The notes under the pieces are model-generated. The model saw nothing but the letters and a program-made list of their open reading frames with translations. It was not told the DNA's origin and ran no database searches. From contig NZ_CP069004.1 of the NCBI RefSeq assembly GCF_016801775.1, positions 2,418,001-2,482,000 on the forward strand: a DNA stretch of 64,000 nt, in the 5' to 3' direction. Positions 38,616 to 46,879 of the stretch are shown here, one piece after another (within the stretch, counting starts at the first letter, position 1; every line of letters starts with the position of its first letter). The translations under genes were made by a program, and so were the position numbers. The stretch comes from Sulfitobacter mediterraneus. GTDB taxonomy: Bacteria > Pseudomonadota > Alphaproteobacteria > Rhodobacterales > Rhodobacteraceae.

Positions 38616-40552
38616 CCCTCACCCCCAGACAAATACCGCCGTTTGGCCTCTTCCATCCGGCCCATCTCGCGCACGGCGTTTTCAATCGCCACCTCATCGG
38701 ACTTATCTGCATAGCGGAATTCGCTGTCGGCATAGCGGTTGATCTCCTGCACCACCATCTCCACCGTGATCGGCTGGCGCATCTCGTTGATCATCGCCTT
38801 CTTGGTCTCGTAATCCTTGAACAGGAACAGATCGGGCTCCTCCATCCATTCATCGGGCAGTTCAAAATCCATCGCGCGCACCTTCACCGCGTCGGTGATG
38901 TTCTTGATCGCCCGCCCGGTGAACCGCGGATCAGCCTCCTGAATACCCTTGAGATAGGTGCCCAGCTTGTTGATCGTGTCCAGCTCCCCAATCTCGCCCA
39001 TCACCGCCTCATAGACCTTCAGCAGCCCGTCCTCATGGGGCCGCGAGTGGCTTTCAAAGGACGCCGCCACCGCCTTTTTGATCTCCTGCGCCTCGAACAC
39101 ATTGTGATCGCCCAAGGGGATGTCATGGTTCTTACCCATCAACAGATAGAGGATATCAACGTAATCCTCCCGCGTTTGCGGCCCATCGACCAAGAAACGC
39201 GCCCCGGCACGCTGGCGCAAGGCATCATCGACGTTTTCGGGATAGTTCGAGAACATCCCAAAGGTGCAGTTCCCCCGCACAACGGTATTGGCCCCGGCAA
39301 AGCTCTCCATCAGAACCGCCGTGATCTCAAGCTGGCCCGCTGAGGACTGCCTGTCACCGCGTTTGCCCGCCAGCTGGTCAATATCATCAATCGTGCCAAA
39401 GCCAATAACCGAGGGATCAATGATATTGTTGATAAACGCCTTGGCGTTCTGCCCCGATTTACCCTGATAACTGTCGATATTATCGGTGCTCAGGTTCTGA
39501 TACCGAAACGGATATCCGGCATTGCTGCAATACTCCGAAATCAACCCCGCCATCATCTGGATCAGCGTGGTTTTCCCCGTCCCGGGTGCGCCATCCCCCA
39601 TAAAGGTAAAGATAAAACCGCCCAATTCGGCAAAGGGGTTCAGTCGCCGGTCAAAATCATAAGCCATCAACATCTTGGCCAGCTTCATCGCTTGGTATTT
39701 GGCGATGTGGTTGCCGACCACCTCATTGGGCTTTTTGAAGGTCATGGTCAGCGTGGTTGATTTCGCCTTGGAGGCCGGGCTGAACCCACGCACGGTGAAA
39801 TCATCCGCCTCAACCCGCCAGGCGGCAGATTTGAATCCTTCCAGGCGCGGCGCGGTCTGGGCACGCAGGGCAACCTTTTCCATCAGGCTCTCGGCAAAGG
39901 CCGCCACCGTCGCCACCAGCCGCGCATCATCCTGCGCATGGGCGGCGATGTCCTGATCCAACTCCCACAATGCGCCGTGCAGTGCGACCTGTCCGTTGTC
40001 GGTCAAGACCTCATCGACCTCGCCCACCTCCACAGTGGTCTCAGTCAGATGCGACGACATCAGATAGGCCGTGGCATTGCCCAACACATAGAGCGTCACC
40101 AGGGCCTCCGCCGACAGAAGCTCGCTGAACTCGCTCTTGCGGGCCGCCGGCAATGAGCCCTCCAGATTGGCGCGTTTGAGATCGCCCAGCCCCGATTGCT
40201 CCGCCACGTTTTCCGCCACCGCCAAGGCAATCGCTATCGCGCGGCGTAACACATGCAGCACCGTCGCCTGCATCGGGCTGATCAACGTATCGCCTTCATC
40301 CGCGCCTTCAATCCGCGCAATCAATTGCACTGCCCCGGTCGGCACCCTGCGCCGTGTCACTAGCCCCGGTGTGGTGGTGCGAAACCGCCGCCGCGTGCCA
40401 AGGCCCGATGATTGCTCTGCCACGCTGTCATCGCCGGTGGCCTTGCCAATCCGCGGCGCGTGATCAAACCCGTCCAACATCGCCTGCGCCATCGGCACAT
40501 GTTTGTGAATATCCTCCTCACGGAGTTCCATCGCATCTGAAATCTGGCTCAT
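38612..40552 (-). CDS. AAA+ ATPase with large N-terminal domain
   Basis: A 646-residue AAA+ protein. The first 300 residues are an unrecognised helical domain. The ATPase core has Walker A GAPGTGKTT at 321-329, a Walker B with unusual wording, GFGTIDDID at 384-392, sensor 1 near Asn436 (MFSNYPENVDDALRQRAGARF), and candidate arginine fingers at 446-452. The substrate is unknown. It sits between the 373-residue protein gene and the Mrr gene, and repeat copy B abuts its 5' end. It is probably the motor of the 35-43 kb cassette. Confidence 0.88.
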   Translation of the reverse strand: MSQISDAMELREEDIHKHVPMAQAMLDGFDHAPRIGKATGDDSVAEQSSGLGTRRRFRTTTPGLVTRRRVPTGAVQLIARIEGADEGDTLISPMQATVLHVLRRAIAIALAVAENVAEQSGLGDLKRANLEGSLPAARKSEFSELLSAEALVTLYVLGNATAYLMSSHLTETTVEVGEVDEVLTDNGQVALHGALWELDQDIAAHAQDDARLVATVAAFAESLMEKVALRAQTAPRLEGFKSAAWRVEADDFTVRGFSPASKAKSTTLTMTFKKPNEVVGNHIAKYQAMKLAKMLMAYDFDRRLNPFAELGGFIFTFMGDGAPGTGKTTLIQMMAGLISEYCSNAGYPFRYQNLSTDNIDSYQGKSGQNAKAFINNIIDPSVIGFGTIDDIDQLAGKRGDRQSSAGQLEITAVLMESFAGANTVVRGNCTFGMFSNYPENVDDALRQRAGARFLVDGPQTREDYVDILYLLMGKNHDIPLGDHNVFEAQEIKKAVAASFESHSRPHEDGLLKVYEAVMGEIGELDTINKLGTYLKGIQEADPRFTGRAIKNITDAVKVRAMDFELPDEWMEEPDLFLFKDYETKKAMINEMRQPITVEMVVQEINRYADSEFRYADKSDEVAIENAVREMGRMEEAKRRYLSGGEG

Positions 40553-40568
40553 CTAAATACGGGCCTTC

Positions 40569-40606
40569 CCTTTTTGGCTCTAAATATTCCCGCCGGAGGC
40601 ATAAAT
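40569..40606 (+). repeat. Dispersed palindromic repeat, copy B (degenerate)
   Basis: The CCTTTTTGGCTC and TAAATATTCC blocks match the other copies; the G-rich part is degenerate (CGCCGGAGG). It lies inside the minus-strand operon, between the 373-residue protein gene and the AAA+ gene. The complement of its first block, with adjoining bases, gives the AAGGGAAGG that is the only ribosome-site-like sequence before the AAA+ start. Confidence 0.6.
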
Positions 40607-41728
40607 CTAATAGCGCAGCACCTGCCCCGACGCGCTCACCACGAATTTACGCACTGCGGCAAATCCCGGTGGATCTTGTTCTTCCAACACCTGATAGGGC
40701 CGTTGCGGCAAGATGATGCTGCGTTCTTGGCGGGTGGCGCCCAGATCGGCGCCCTTGCCACCAAACGGATCCAGCGCAAAAACCTCACGCTCAACCGTCG
40801 AGAACCACCCGGATTTTTCTTCGATCACACGGTCACTGACCAATTCCTCTTCGGTCCAGACCAATGCCCAGTCCTGCCCCTCGGGCGCCTTGGCATCGGC
40901 CAGCACATTGCGAAGTGGACCGGCCTGCCGGGTGAAGGCATGGCTGTACATCGGACCCACATGGAACCGCCGCAACCGCTTGGGGTGCAAGTCATCAAAG
41001 TCCTGATCAAAGCCCCGTGCAATCGTCACCAGCTTCAGTCCGCCCAGCGCCTGCGCCGACAGATGCGCCTGTACCTCCGGCCAGCGCCGTTCATCTTTGG
41101 GTAGCCCAACCTTGCCGCTGTCCTCCAACTCCATCAGATAGATCACCGGCAAATTCACCTGACTGTCATAGGTCGCCCAATGCAGCCGGAAGGTGCGCCG
41201 TCCGTCGCTCAGGTTTCCGGTCCAGTCGGCCTGCGGATCGTTCTGCACCCAGAACAGACCCCCTTTGATCAACTCCTCATAATACAGCCGCTGGGACAGG
41301 GCGAATTGCAGTTTGGTCGGCACCTGCCTGTCGCCCAGGATCATCTGCACCATTTCGTTTTTGAGCGTGGCAACCGAAGGCATGTTTTCCAGATGTTTGG
41401 CCGCTTGCTGTGCATCATTGGCCATCGTCATCAGCTCTTCGGCCACCGGGAAACCACTGTCACGGTTGTCGATACTGAGCGAGCCAAAGAACCGCCCTGT
41501 TTCCCGCCCCACCAACAGATACTTGAGGCTCAGCGCCTTGAACGTGTGGGTCAACATCACCGCATAGCGGGTCAGGATTTCCACCTCATCCCGGTTCAAC
41601 TTGCTTTCCGCCTCCATCACTCCGGCCACCCGCAGCATATGTTGCATGATGCCCTCGAACTTGCGGAAATACCGGCGCGAGGCAAAGGTATCCATAAGGC
41701 CGACGTGGTCGCGGGCGGGGTCAGTCAT
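40607..41728 (-). CDS. Conserved hypothetical protein of the AAA+ cassette
   Basis: A 373-residue soluble protein that I cannot assign to a named family. The first 150 residues are mostly helical (KFEGIMQHMLRVAGVMEAES, NDAQQAAKHLENMPSV), and the rest mixes strands and helices with a conserved-looking RRFHVGPMYSHAF stretch. No signal peptide. The start ATG 41728 has a good AAAGG ribosome site lying within the overlapping small membrane-protein gene. The position immediately before the AAA+ gene suggests an adaptor or regulator of the ATPase. Confidence 0.8.
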   Translation of the reverse strand: MTDPARDHVGLMDTFASRRYFRKFEGIMQHMLRVAGVMEAESKLNRDEVEILTRYAVMLTHTFKALSLKYLLVGRETGRFFGSLSIDNRDSGFPVAEELMTMANDAQQAAKHLENMPSVATLKNEMVQMILGDRQVPTKLQFALSQRLYYEELIKGGLFWVQNDPQADWTGNLSDGRRTFRLHWATYDSQVNLPVIYLMELEDSGKVGLPKDERRWPEVQAHLSAQALGGLKLVTIARGFDQDFDDLHPKRLRRFHVGPMYSHAFTRQAGPLRNVLADAKAPEGQDWALVWTEEELVSDRVIEEKSGWFSTVEREVFALDPFGGKGADLGATRQERSIILPQRPYQVLEEQDPPGFAAVRKFVVSASGQVLRY

Positions 41729-42002
41729 GATGTACCTTTGCTATCCAAATCCGAACGCTGGTGCAGGCAATCGAAAATATGAGCAATTCCAAAAGCCAAT
41801 CCATGCGCAACAGCCAAACACCATAAGGGCTATATAAAACGCCCCAGACCAATACGGGTAAGCCAGCAAGAATCCATCGGTCAGCGCGGCCAATGAACAA
41901 TGCCACCAAAACGCCGAAAAATTGAACCATGAGCCGCCCAACAGGTCTTCCCGGATGATATGGTTGAGGTCGCAATTTCAGCCTGCCTTCACCGGGCCTC
42001 AA
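41721..42002 (-). CDS. Small membrane protein of the AAA+ cassette
   Basis: Up to 93 residues. It has two or three hydrophobic segments (VQFFGVLVALFIG, WILAGLPVLVWGVLY, LLELLIFSIACTSVRIWI). The longest frame starts at TTG 42002, overlapping the coiled-coil gene stop (TTGA); an internal ATG at 41930 would give 69 residues and keeps all helices. It overlaps the next gene by eight bases. Position and hydrophobicity support a real gene, but its start is uncertain and no family is recognised. Confidence 0.65.
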   Translation of the reverse strand: MRPGEGRLKLRPQPYHPGRPVGRLMVQFFGVLVALFIGRADRWILAGLPVLVWGVLYSPYGVWLLRMDWLLELLIFSIACTSVRIWIAKVHHD

Positions 42003-43075
42003 GCCCCATATTGATTGCTGTCATGCTTCTCGATGATCTTCTGGAACCGGCGGGCGAAACGCTCATCCGCCTTGGCTTTGGCCTCCAGCACTTCGCGGGC
42101 AAAGACCATGTGATCTTCGTGTTTCTCCATCATCTCCGCCATCCGCGCATTGGTGGCGGCACCAATCCCCGCCATGGCAGATTGCGCCTCTTGGTCGGTT
42201 TTTACGCCGATCTCGTTGATCCGGTGGGCGACGTCCTGCTGCTGTGCTGTCTTGAGCGATTTGGTCAGCGCATCATAGAGCACGACCCGTTGTTTGGTGT
42301 CGGTCTGCAGCTTGTTGATCAAGACCATCTGTGTCGCCGCCTGGTTCTGCAGGGAATCGATCCAGGTCTTGCCCTTTTCGATATAGCGCTCGAGCGTCTG
42401 CGACTTGGCCAGCTTGACCTGCTCTTCCTGCACCAGCGCATTGTAGCGGGTGTTCATCTCGGCCAGTTCGGTTTCCAGCTTGGTGCGCTTTGCGGCATCG
42501 GTCTCGCTGGCGATCGCATTTTCCAGCTTGATAATATCGGGGTCCATCCCGCCAATATCGCTGCGAATGGTTTCCAGTTCTCCCACCGTCATCTCGCGCT
42601 CGTCCAGTGTTTCGGTCAGGTTGCTTTCGACCTTGACCTTCTGCTCTTCCAGCATCGCCAGCTGCCCTTCGAGCAGTTGCACAATTACGTCGGACTTGCT
42701 GATCAAATCCTGCAATTTGTCGTCGATAGAGGCGGACCTCACCCGTTCCTGCCGCATGCTATCCGACTTCGCCCCTGAGAAGATCCCGACAAAGGTTTCC
42801 CAACCGGTCTTGTTGCGCATCTCGTCAAAGTCACGGCTGAATCCGGCGGTCACATCGTCCAGTCCCATGATCAACTCGGCGATGTTAGCGTTCATCACCT
42901 CTGTATGGGCATGCACATCTTCGAGTGTGGCATTTTCAATGTCGATCATCGCATCGTCGCCAGCTTTCAATTTGGCACGTGCTGTTTCGATCCGGCCCGT
43001 CAACTCGGCAATCTTGCTTTGCGCTTCGGCGACTTGCGCCTGGGATTCTTTTACCTGTGCATCCAAATTGGCCAT
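41999..43075 (-). CDS. Long coiled-coil protein, first gene of the AAA+ cassette
   Basis: A 358-residue, strongly charged coiled-coil protein without signal or membrane helix. Heptad-rich stretches fill residues 1-45, 115-230 and 280-345, broken by a short GWETFVGIFSGAKSD segment near 90-105. The general plan recalls TelA-type toxic-anion resistance proteins and other coiled-coil membrane-stress proteins; this is a resemblance, not an assignment. ATG 43075 follows a GAGGATC site; a TTG one codon earlier is less likely. The promoter region upstream holds a Crp/Fnr-like palindrome. Confidence 0.82.
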   Translation of the reverse strand: MANLDAQVKESQAQVAEAQSKIAELTGRIETARAKLKAGDDAMIDIENATLEDVHAHTEVMNANIAELIMGLDDVTAGFSRDFDEMRNKTGWETFVGIFSGAKSDSMRQERVRSASIDDKLQDLISKSDVIVQLLEGQLAMLEEQKVKVESNLTETLDEREMTVGELETIRSDIGGMDPDIIKLENAIASETDAAKRTKLETELAEMNTRYNALVQEEQVKLAKSQTLERYIEKGKTWIDSLQNQAATQMVLINKLQTDTKQRVVLYDALTKSLKTAQQQDVAHRINEIGVKTDQEAQSAMAGIGAATNARMAEMMEKHEDHMVFAREVLEAKAKADERFARRFQKIIEKHDSNQYGA

Positions 43076-43096
43076 CAAACGATCCTCTATATCAAT

Positions 43097-43141
43097 ATCT
43101 TAGCCCATATATAGGCAATGTTACGCTGATTTACATCAGCG
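43097..43141 (-). promoter_or_regulatory. Predicted promoter with Crp/Fnr-like palindrome for the AAA+ cassette
   Basis: CGCTGAT (43124-43130) and ATCAGCG (43135-43141) form a perfect inverted repeat around TTAC, giving the core TGAT-N4-ATCA. On the minus strand a TAAGAT -10 hexamer lies at 43102-43097, predicting a start near 43090. The palindrome would then be centred near -42, the class II activator position of Crp/Fnr-family regulators. No strong -35 hexamer is present at the right distance, as expected for an activated promoter. Confidence 0.55.
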
Positions 43142-43195
43142 CGTTCAAAACTTTTCTCGATTGTGCCAAATGCCCCTGACCTTGAAAAGGGCAGA

Positions 43196-44413
43196 TCAAT
43201 CTGTCTGCCTCTCCTGCTGCACACCGGCCCACCTTAGGGTCAGCAACAGCACCATCAGGCACAAAATGCCTACCAACGCGTACCAGCCCAAGGTCAGGCG
43301 GATATCATCATAAGCCATAGCCGTTCGATCCGAAACCTGCACCGACGCGAGCAGCAAACTGCCCGCAAACAGCAGCCTGCCTGCGAAACTCTGCACAGAC
43401 AGGAACGTGGCGCGCCCTGCGTCGCTCAGCAAAGGTTGCATACGCGCGATGATAAAGGGCCGCGACAGGGAATTGGGCACCATACGCAAGAACAATACCG
43501 CGATGGCAAAGATACTGTTGGTCACGGCCAATGTCGCAATCAACCCCACCTGAATCCCAAAGGCCAGCATCAATAGCACCGCCAGACCAAACCGCCTGCG
43601 CAGCCGCAGCGCAAACAGAGTGGCGATAGCGGACACCAACATCATAATCGCGGAAACACCACCACTGACCATCGGCGCGTCGCCGTGTAGTCCTATATTG
43701 CGCAGGGCTTCGGCGATGAAAGGTTGGCCAAAAACAAAGGGAATATGACTAAGTCCATACATCAACACCGATAGCGTAAACAGCCAGACCAAAACCGGCA
43801 CACCCATGGCAGAACGAAACAGCCGCGCCTGGAACACCGGACCGGCGGTCTCGGTCCGGTTCATCTCATGCGGCGGCTCACAAAACCGCACTGCCACGAT
43901 AAAACAAGCCATCTGAGCCACTGCACCCGCAGCGAAGGCCAGCCAATAGCCCCATTGCGCCATCACCCCGCCCGTGAACGCAGACAGGGCAAGCCCGATC
44001 AACGAAAACTGCCAACTGCGGGTTTCCTGCGCCTCGGTTTCTGCTTCCCGGCCATCTGCTGCGAGCGATTCATACAAAAACGCATTGTCGGTTCCCGATG
44101 CAAAAGCCGCACCGGCCCCCAACAAAATCTGCGCGCAGGCAAAGGTCGCAAAGCCATCGCCAAAGGCGATCAACGCCGCACCGGCACTGGCCGCAATACC
44201 TGACGCAATCAGCGTCCGCCTCCGGCCCAATCGATCAGACATATAGCCTGAAGGAACCTCCATCGCGGTCGTGCCAACATCATAGATGGCATAAAGCATG
44301 ATCGCCTCGGCGCCCGACAACTCCTTTTGAAAGAACAAGAACCAGATCGCCTGCCAGAACACGAGGTTCTGAAAGAACTTGAACCATGGGTACAACGCAA
44401 CGTTGCGCGCCAT
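43196..44413 (-). CDS. MFS transporter
   Basis: A roughly 405-residue 12-helix major facilitator. The loop 2-3 signature SGYMSDRLGRRRTL is present near residue 60. The N-terminal ARNVALYPWFKFFQNLVFWQAIWF is typical of an uncharacterised MFS subgroup. I use ATG 44413; a GTG at 44431 overlaps the stop of the upstream hydrolase gene (GTGA) and is a real alternative. Substrate unknown. Confidence 0.88.
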   Translation of the reverse strand: MARNVALYPWFKFFQNLVFWQAIWFLFFQKELSGAEAIMLYAIYDVGTTAMEVPSGYMSDRLGRRRTLIASGIAASAGAALIAFGDGFATFACAQILLGAGAAFASGTDNAFLYESLAADGREAETEAQETRSWQFSLIGLALSAFTGGVMAQWGYWLAFAAGAVAQMACFIVAVRFCEPPHEMNRTETAGPVFQARLFRSAMGVPVLVWLFTLSVLMYGLSHIPFVFGQPFIAEALRNIGLHGDAPMVSGGVSAIMMLVSAIATLFALRLRRRFGLAVLLMLAFGIQVGLIATLAVTNSIFAIAVLFLRMVPNSLSRPFIIARMQPLLSDAGRATFLSVQSFAGRLLFAGSLLLASVQVSDRTAMAYDDIRLTLGWYALVGILCLMVLLLTLRWAGVQQERQTD

Positions 44414-44427
44414 CGGTGTGGCCGCGA

Positions 44428-45216
44428 TCACCAGCTGACCAAAATATTGGTCAACTCATGCTCAGGATCTGCCAGCGCATCGATCACATCAAAATGGTGC
44501 TTGCCCGCATCCACCACCTGCCGTGCACCCCAAGACCGTGACAGGGCTTCGGCTTGCTCAAGGAACACGGGGCGCTCTTCCGCGCCAACCCAAACCGTCA
44601 CGGCAACCCCATGCGGCGGGATCATATTGACCGGGCTTTCGGCCATGGCCTCTGCCTCATCCAGCCGTAGATCAACGTTCATCGAGGTTTGCAACAAAGG
44701 CATCAGATCCGCCACGGGCGAGATCGGCACAACCGTCTTGATCCGGCTCCGCACATCGCCCGGCAACACCAGCGGATCCATCATCCGCGCCACGAGATGC
44801 CCGCCGGCAGAATGGCCCGCCAAGGCAATTGGCCCAAAAGTCCGGTTGGCAATATGGCGCACTGCCGCGGCAATCTGGGCCGTGATTTCACTGATCCGCA
44901 CCTGCGGACATAATATATAGCTGGGCATGGCAACCGCCCAGCCCCGCGCCAACGCCCCGGCGGCCAAATGGGACCACGAACTCTTGTCAAATGCCTTCCA
45001 ATAGCCGCCATGCACAAAGATCAGCGTGCCGCGCGACACGCCCTCGGGCTGGAAAAAATCATAAGCCTCCCGATCCGATCCGCCATAGGAAACATCAACC
45101 TGCGCCCGCGCGCCAAGTTCGGCGCGAAAAGCAGCCGCAGCCGCAGCCCAGCGCGGCGGATATTCGTCAGCGCCATCAATGTAGGCACCATTGGCATAGG
45201 CATCATCAAGCTTCAT
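44428..45216 (-). CDS. Alpha/beta hydrolase, kynurenine-formamidase-like
   Basis: A 262-residue alpha/beta hydrolase. The oxyanion motif HGGYW lies at residues 69-73 and the nucleophile Ser136 in GHSAGG; the acid and His occur in the C-terminal VWVGAEERPVF and KHHFDVIDAL stretches. The HGGYW form is typical of arylformamidases in the kynurenine pathway. No other kynurenine genes are close, so related esterase roles remain open. ATG 45216 has a CAGGAG site. It is co-oriented and nearly overlapping with the MFS gene. Confidence 0.88.
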   Translation of the reverse strand: MKLDDAYANGAYIDGADEYPPRWAAAAAAFRAELGARAQVDVSYGGSDREAYDFFQPEGVSRGTLIFVHGGYWKAFDKSSWSHLAAGALARGWAVAMPSYILCPQVRISEITAQIAAAVRHIANRTFGPIALAGHSAGGHLVARMMDPLVLPGDVRSRIKTVVPISPVADLMPLLQTSMNVDLRLDEAEAMAESPVNMIPPHGVAVTVWVGAEERPVFLEQAEALSRSWGARQVVDAGKHHFDVIDALADPEHELTNILVSW

Positions 45217-45312
45217 TTGTGGCTCCTGTAGGTATTCAGCCCATAAACTGGACCTAGACAATCATAGACTTACTTGCTTTGGGTAGCACAACCAAAACGC
45301 GGAGACACCCAA

Positions 45313-46785
45313 ATGACCGACGCTACAACGAATCTCAAATCCCTGCTCAAAGATCCCAGCCTGCTCGAAACCCGCGCCTATATCGGCGGTAAATGGGTGG
45401 ATGGCGAAGATGGCACCTTTGACGTGACAAACCCGGCCCGCGGCGATGTGATCGCCAAGGTGGCCAACCTCAGCCGCGCCCAGGTGGCCGGCGCCATCGC
45501 CCAAGCCGAAGCGGCCCAGAAAGAATGGGCCAGCTGGACCGGCAAGGAACGCGCAGGCGTTCTGCGCAAATGGTTCGACCTGATGATGGCAAACCAGGAC
45601 GATCTGGGCGCGATCCTGACCGCAGAGCAAGGCAAACCACTGGCCGAAGCCAAAGGCGAAGTGGCCTATGGTGCCTCCTTCATCGAGTTTTTTGGCGAAG
45701 AGGCCAAACGCATCTACGGTGAGACCATCCCCGGCCACCAGCGCGACAAACGGATCACGGTGCTGAAACAGCCTATCGGCGTGGCGGCCTCAATCACGCC
45801 GTGGAACTTCCCCAACGCAATGATCACCCGCAAGGCCGCGCCCGCGCTGGCCGCCGGTTGTTCTTTCGTCGCCCGCCCTGCCGCTGAAACACCGCTTTCC
45901 GCTATCGTGATGGGCGTGCTGGCCGAACGCGCAGGCATCCCCGCAGGCGTCTTCAACGTGGTGCCGTCCTCCTCGTCCTCTGCAGTGGGCAAGGAGTTCT
46001 GTGAAAACCCTGCCGTGCGCAAACTGACTTTCACTGGATCCACCGAAGTGGGACGGATCTTGCTCAAGCAGGCCGCCGATCAGGTGATGAAGTGTTCGAT
46101 GGAGCTGGGCGGCAACGCCCCCTTCATCGTGTTTGACGATGCCGATCTTGATGCGGCGGTCGAAGGCGCCATCATGTGCAAATTCCGCAACAACGGCCAA
46201 ACCTGCGTCTGCGCCAACCGCATCTATGTGCAATCCGGCGTCTACGACACCTTTGCCGAAAAACTCAAAGCCCGCGTGGAACAGATGAAAATCGGTGATG
46301 GCTTTGAAGAAGGCGTGGACCTCGGTCCGCTCATCAACCCCGCCGCCGGCGAAAAAGTCAAAGAGCACATCGACGACGCGATCAGCAAGGGCGCAACCGT
46401 GATTCTCGGCGGCAACGGCGCGATGGACGGCAATTTCCTTCCCCCCACCATCGTCACCGGCGTCACCCAAGACATGCAGGTCGCGCAGGACGAAACCTTT
46501 GGCCCCTTCGCCCCCCTGTTCAAGTTCGAGGACGAAGACGAGGTGATCGCAATGGCCAATGACACGATCTTTGGTCTGGCATCCTATTTCTACGCCAACG
46601 ACCTCAGCCGGGTCTACAAAGTGGCCGAAGCGCTGGAATACGGGATCGTGGGCGTGAACACCGGCATCATCTCAACCGAGGTCGCCCCCTTTGGCGGCGT
46701 CAAACAATCCGGCCTCGGCCGCGAAGGCAGCCACCACGGCATCGAAGACTATCTGGAGATGAAATACATCTGCATGAGCGTCTGA
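45313..46785 (+). CDS. gabD: NAD(P)-dependent succinate-semialdehyde dehydrogenase
   Basis: A 490-residue aldehyde dehydrogenase of the GabD type, oxidising succinate semialdehyde to succinate. The catalytic Glu is in MELGGNAPFIVFDDADLD and the catalytic Cys in NNGQTCVCANR, with a second Cys two residues later as in redox-sensitive SSADHs. The cofactor loop FTGSTEVGR and the C-terminal GVKQSGLGREGS signature are intact. ATG 45313 has a GGAG site; the longer frame from 45274 is not needed. A GABA aminotransferase is not adjacent. Confidence 0.94.
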   Translation: MTDATTNLKSLLKDPSLLETRAYIGGKWVDGEDGTFDVTNPARGDVIAKVANLSRAQVAGAIAQAEAAQKEWASWTGKERAGVLRKWFDLMMANQDDLGAILTAEQGKPLAEAKGEVAYGASFIEFFGEEAKRIYGETIPGHQRDKRITVLKQPIGVAASITPWNFPNAMITRKAAPALAAGCSFVARPAAETPLSAIVMGVLAERAGIPAGVFNVVPSSSSSAVGKEFCENPAVRKLTFTGSTEVGRILLKQAADQVMKCSMELGGNAPFIVFDDADLDAAVEGAIMCKFRNNGQTCVCANRIYVQSGVYDTFAEKLKARVEQMKIGDGFEEGVDLGPLINPAAGEKVKEHIDDAISKGATVILGGNGAMDGNFLPPTIVTGVTQDMQVAQDETFGPFAPLFKFEDEDEVIAMANDTIFGLASYFYANDLSRVYKVAEALEYGIVGVNTGIISTEVAPFGGVKQSGLGREGSHHGIEDYLEMKYICMSV

Positions 46786-46801
46786 CCGCAGCGCCCAAAC
46801 A

Positions 46802-46831
46802 GGGTCCGACCATATTGGCCGGACCCCTTCT
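46802..46831 (+). terminator. Terminator-like hairpin after gabD
   Basis: GGGTCCG (46802-46808) pairs with CGGACCC (46820-46826), extended inside by CC/GG, and is followed by CTTCTTC rather than a full T-run. It lies 16 bases after the gabD stop. Confidence 0.6.
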
Positions 46832-46833
46832 TC

Positions 46834-46879
46834 ACTGGCACTATAAACTCCGGGGAGTTTGAGGGGCTGGCCCCTCAAG
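46834..46879 (+). repeat. Dispersed palindromic repeat, copy C, overlapping a TetR gene
   Basis: The blocks GGCACTATAAACTCC, GGGGAGTTTGAGGGG and the hairpin GAGGGGC-TG-GCCCCTC match copies A and D. On the minus strand this sequence supplies the last 13 codons and the stop of the TetR gene. Confidence 0.65.
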
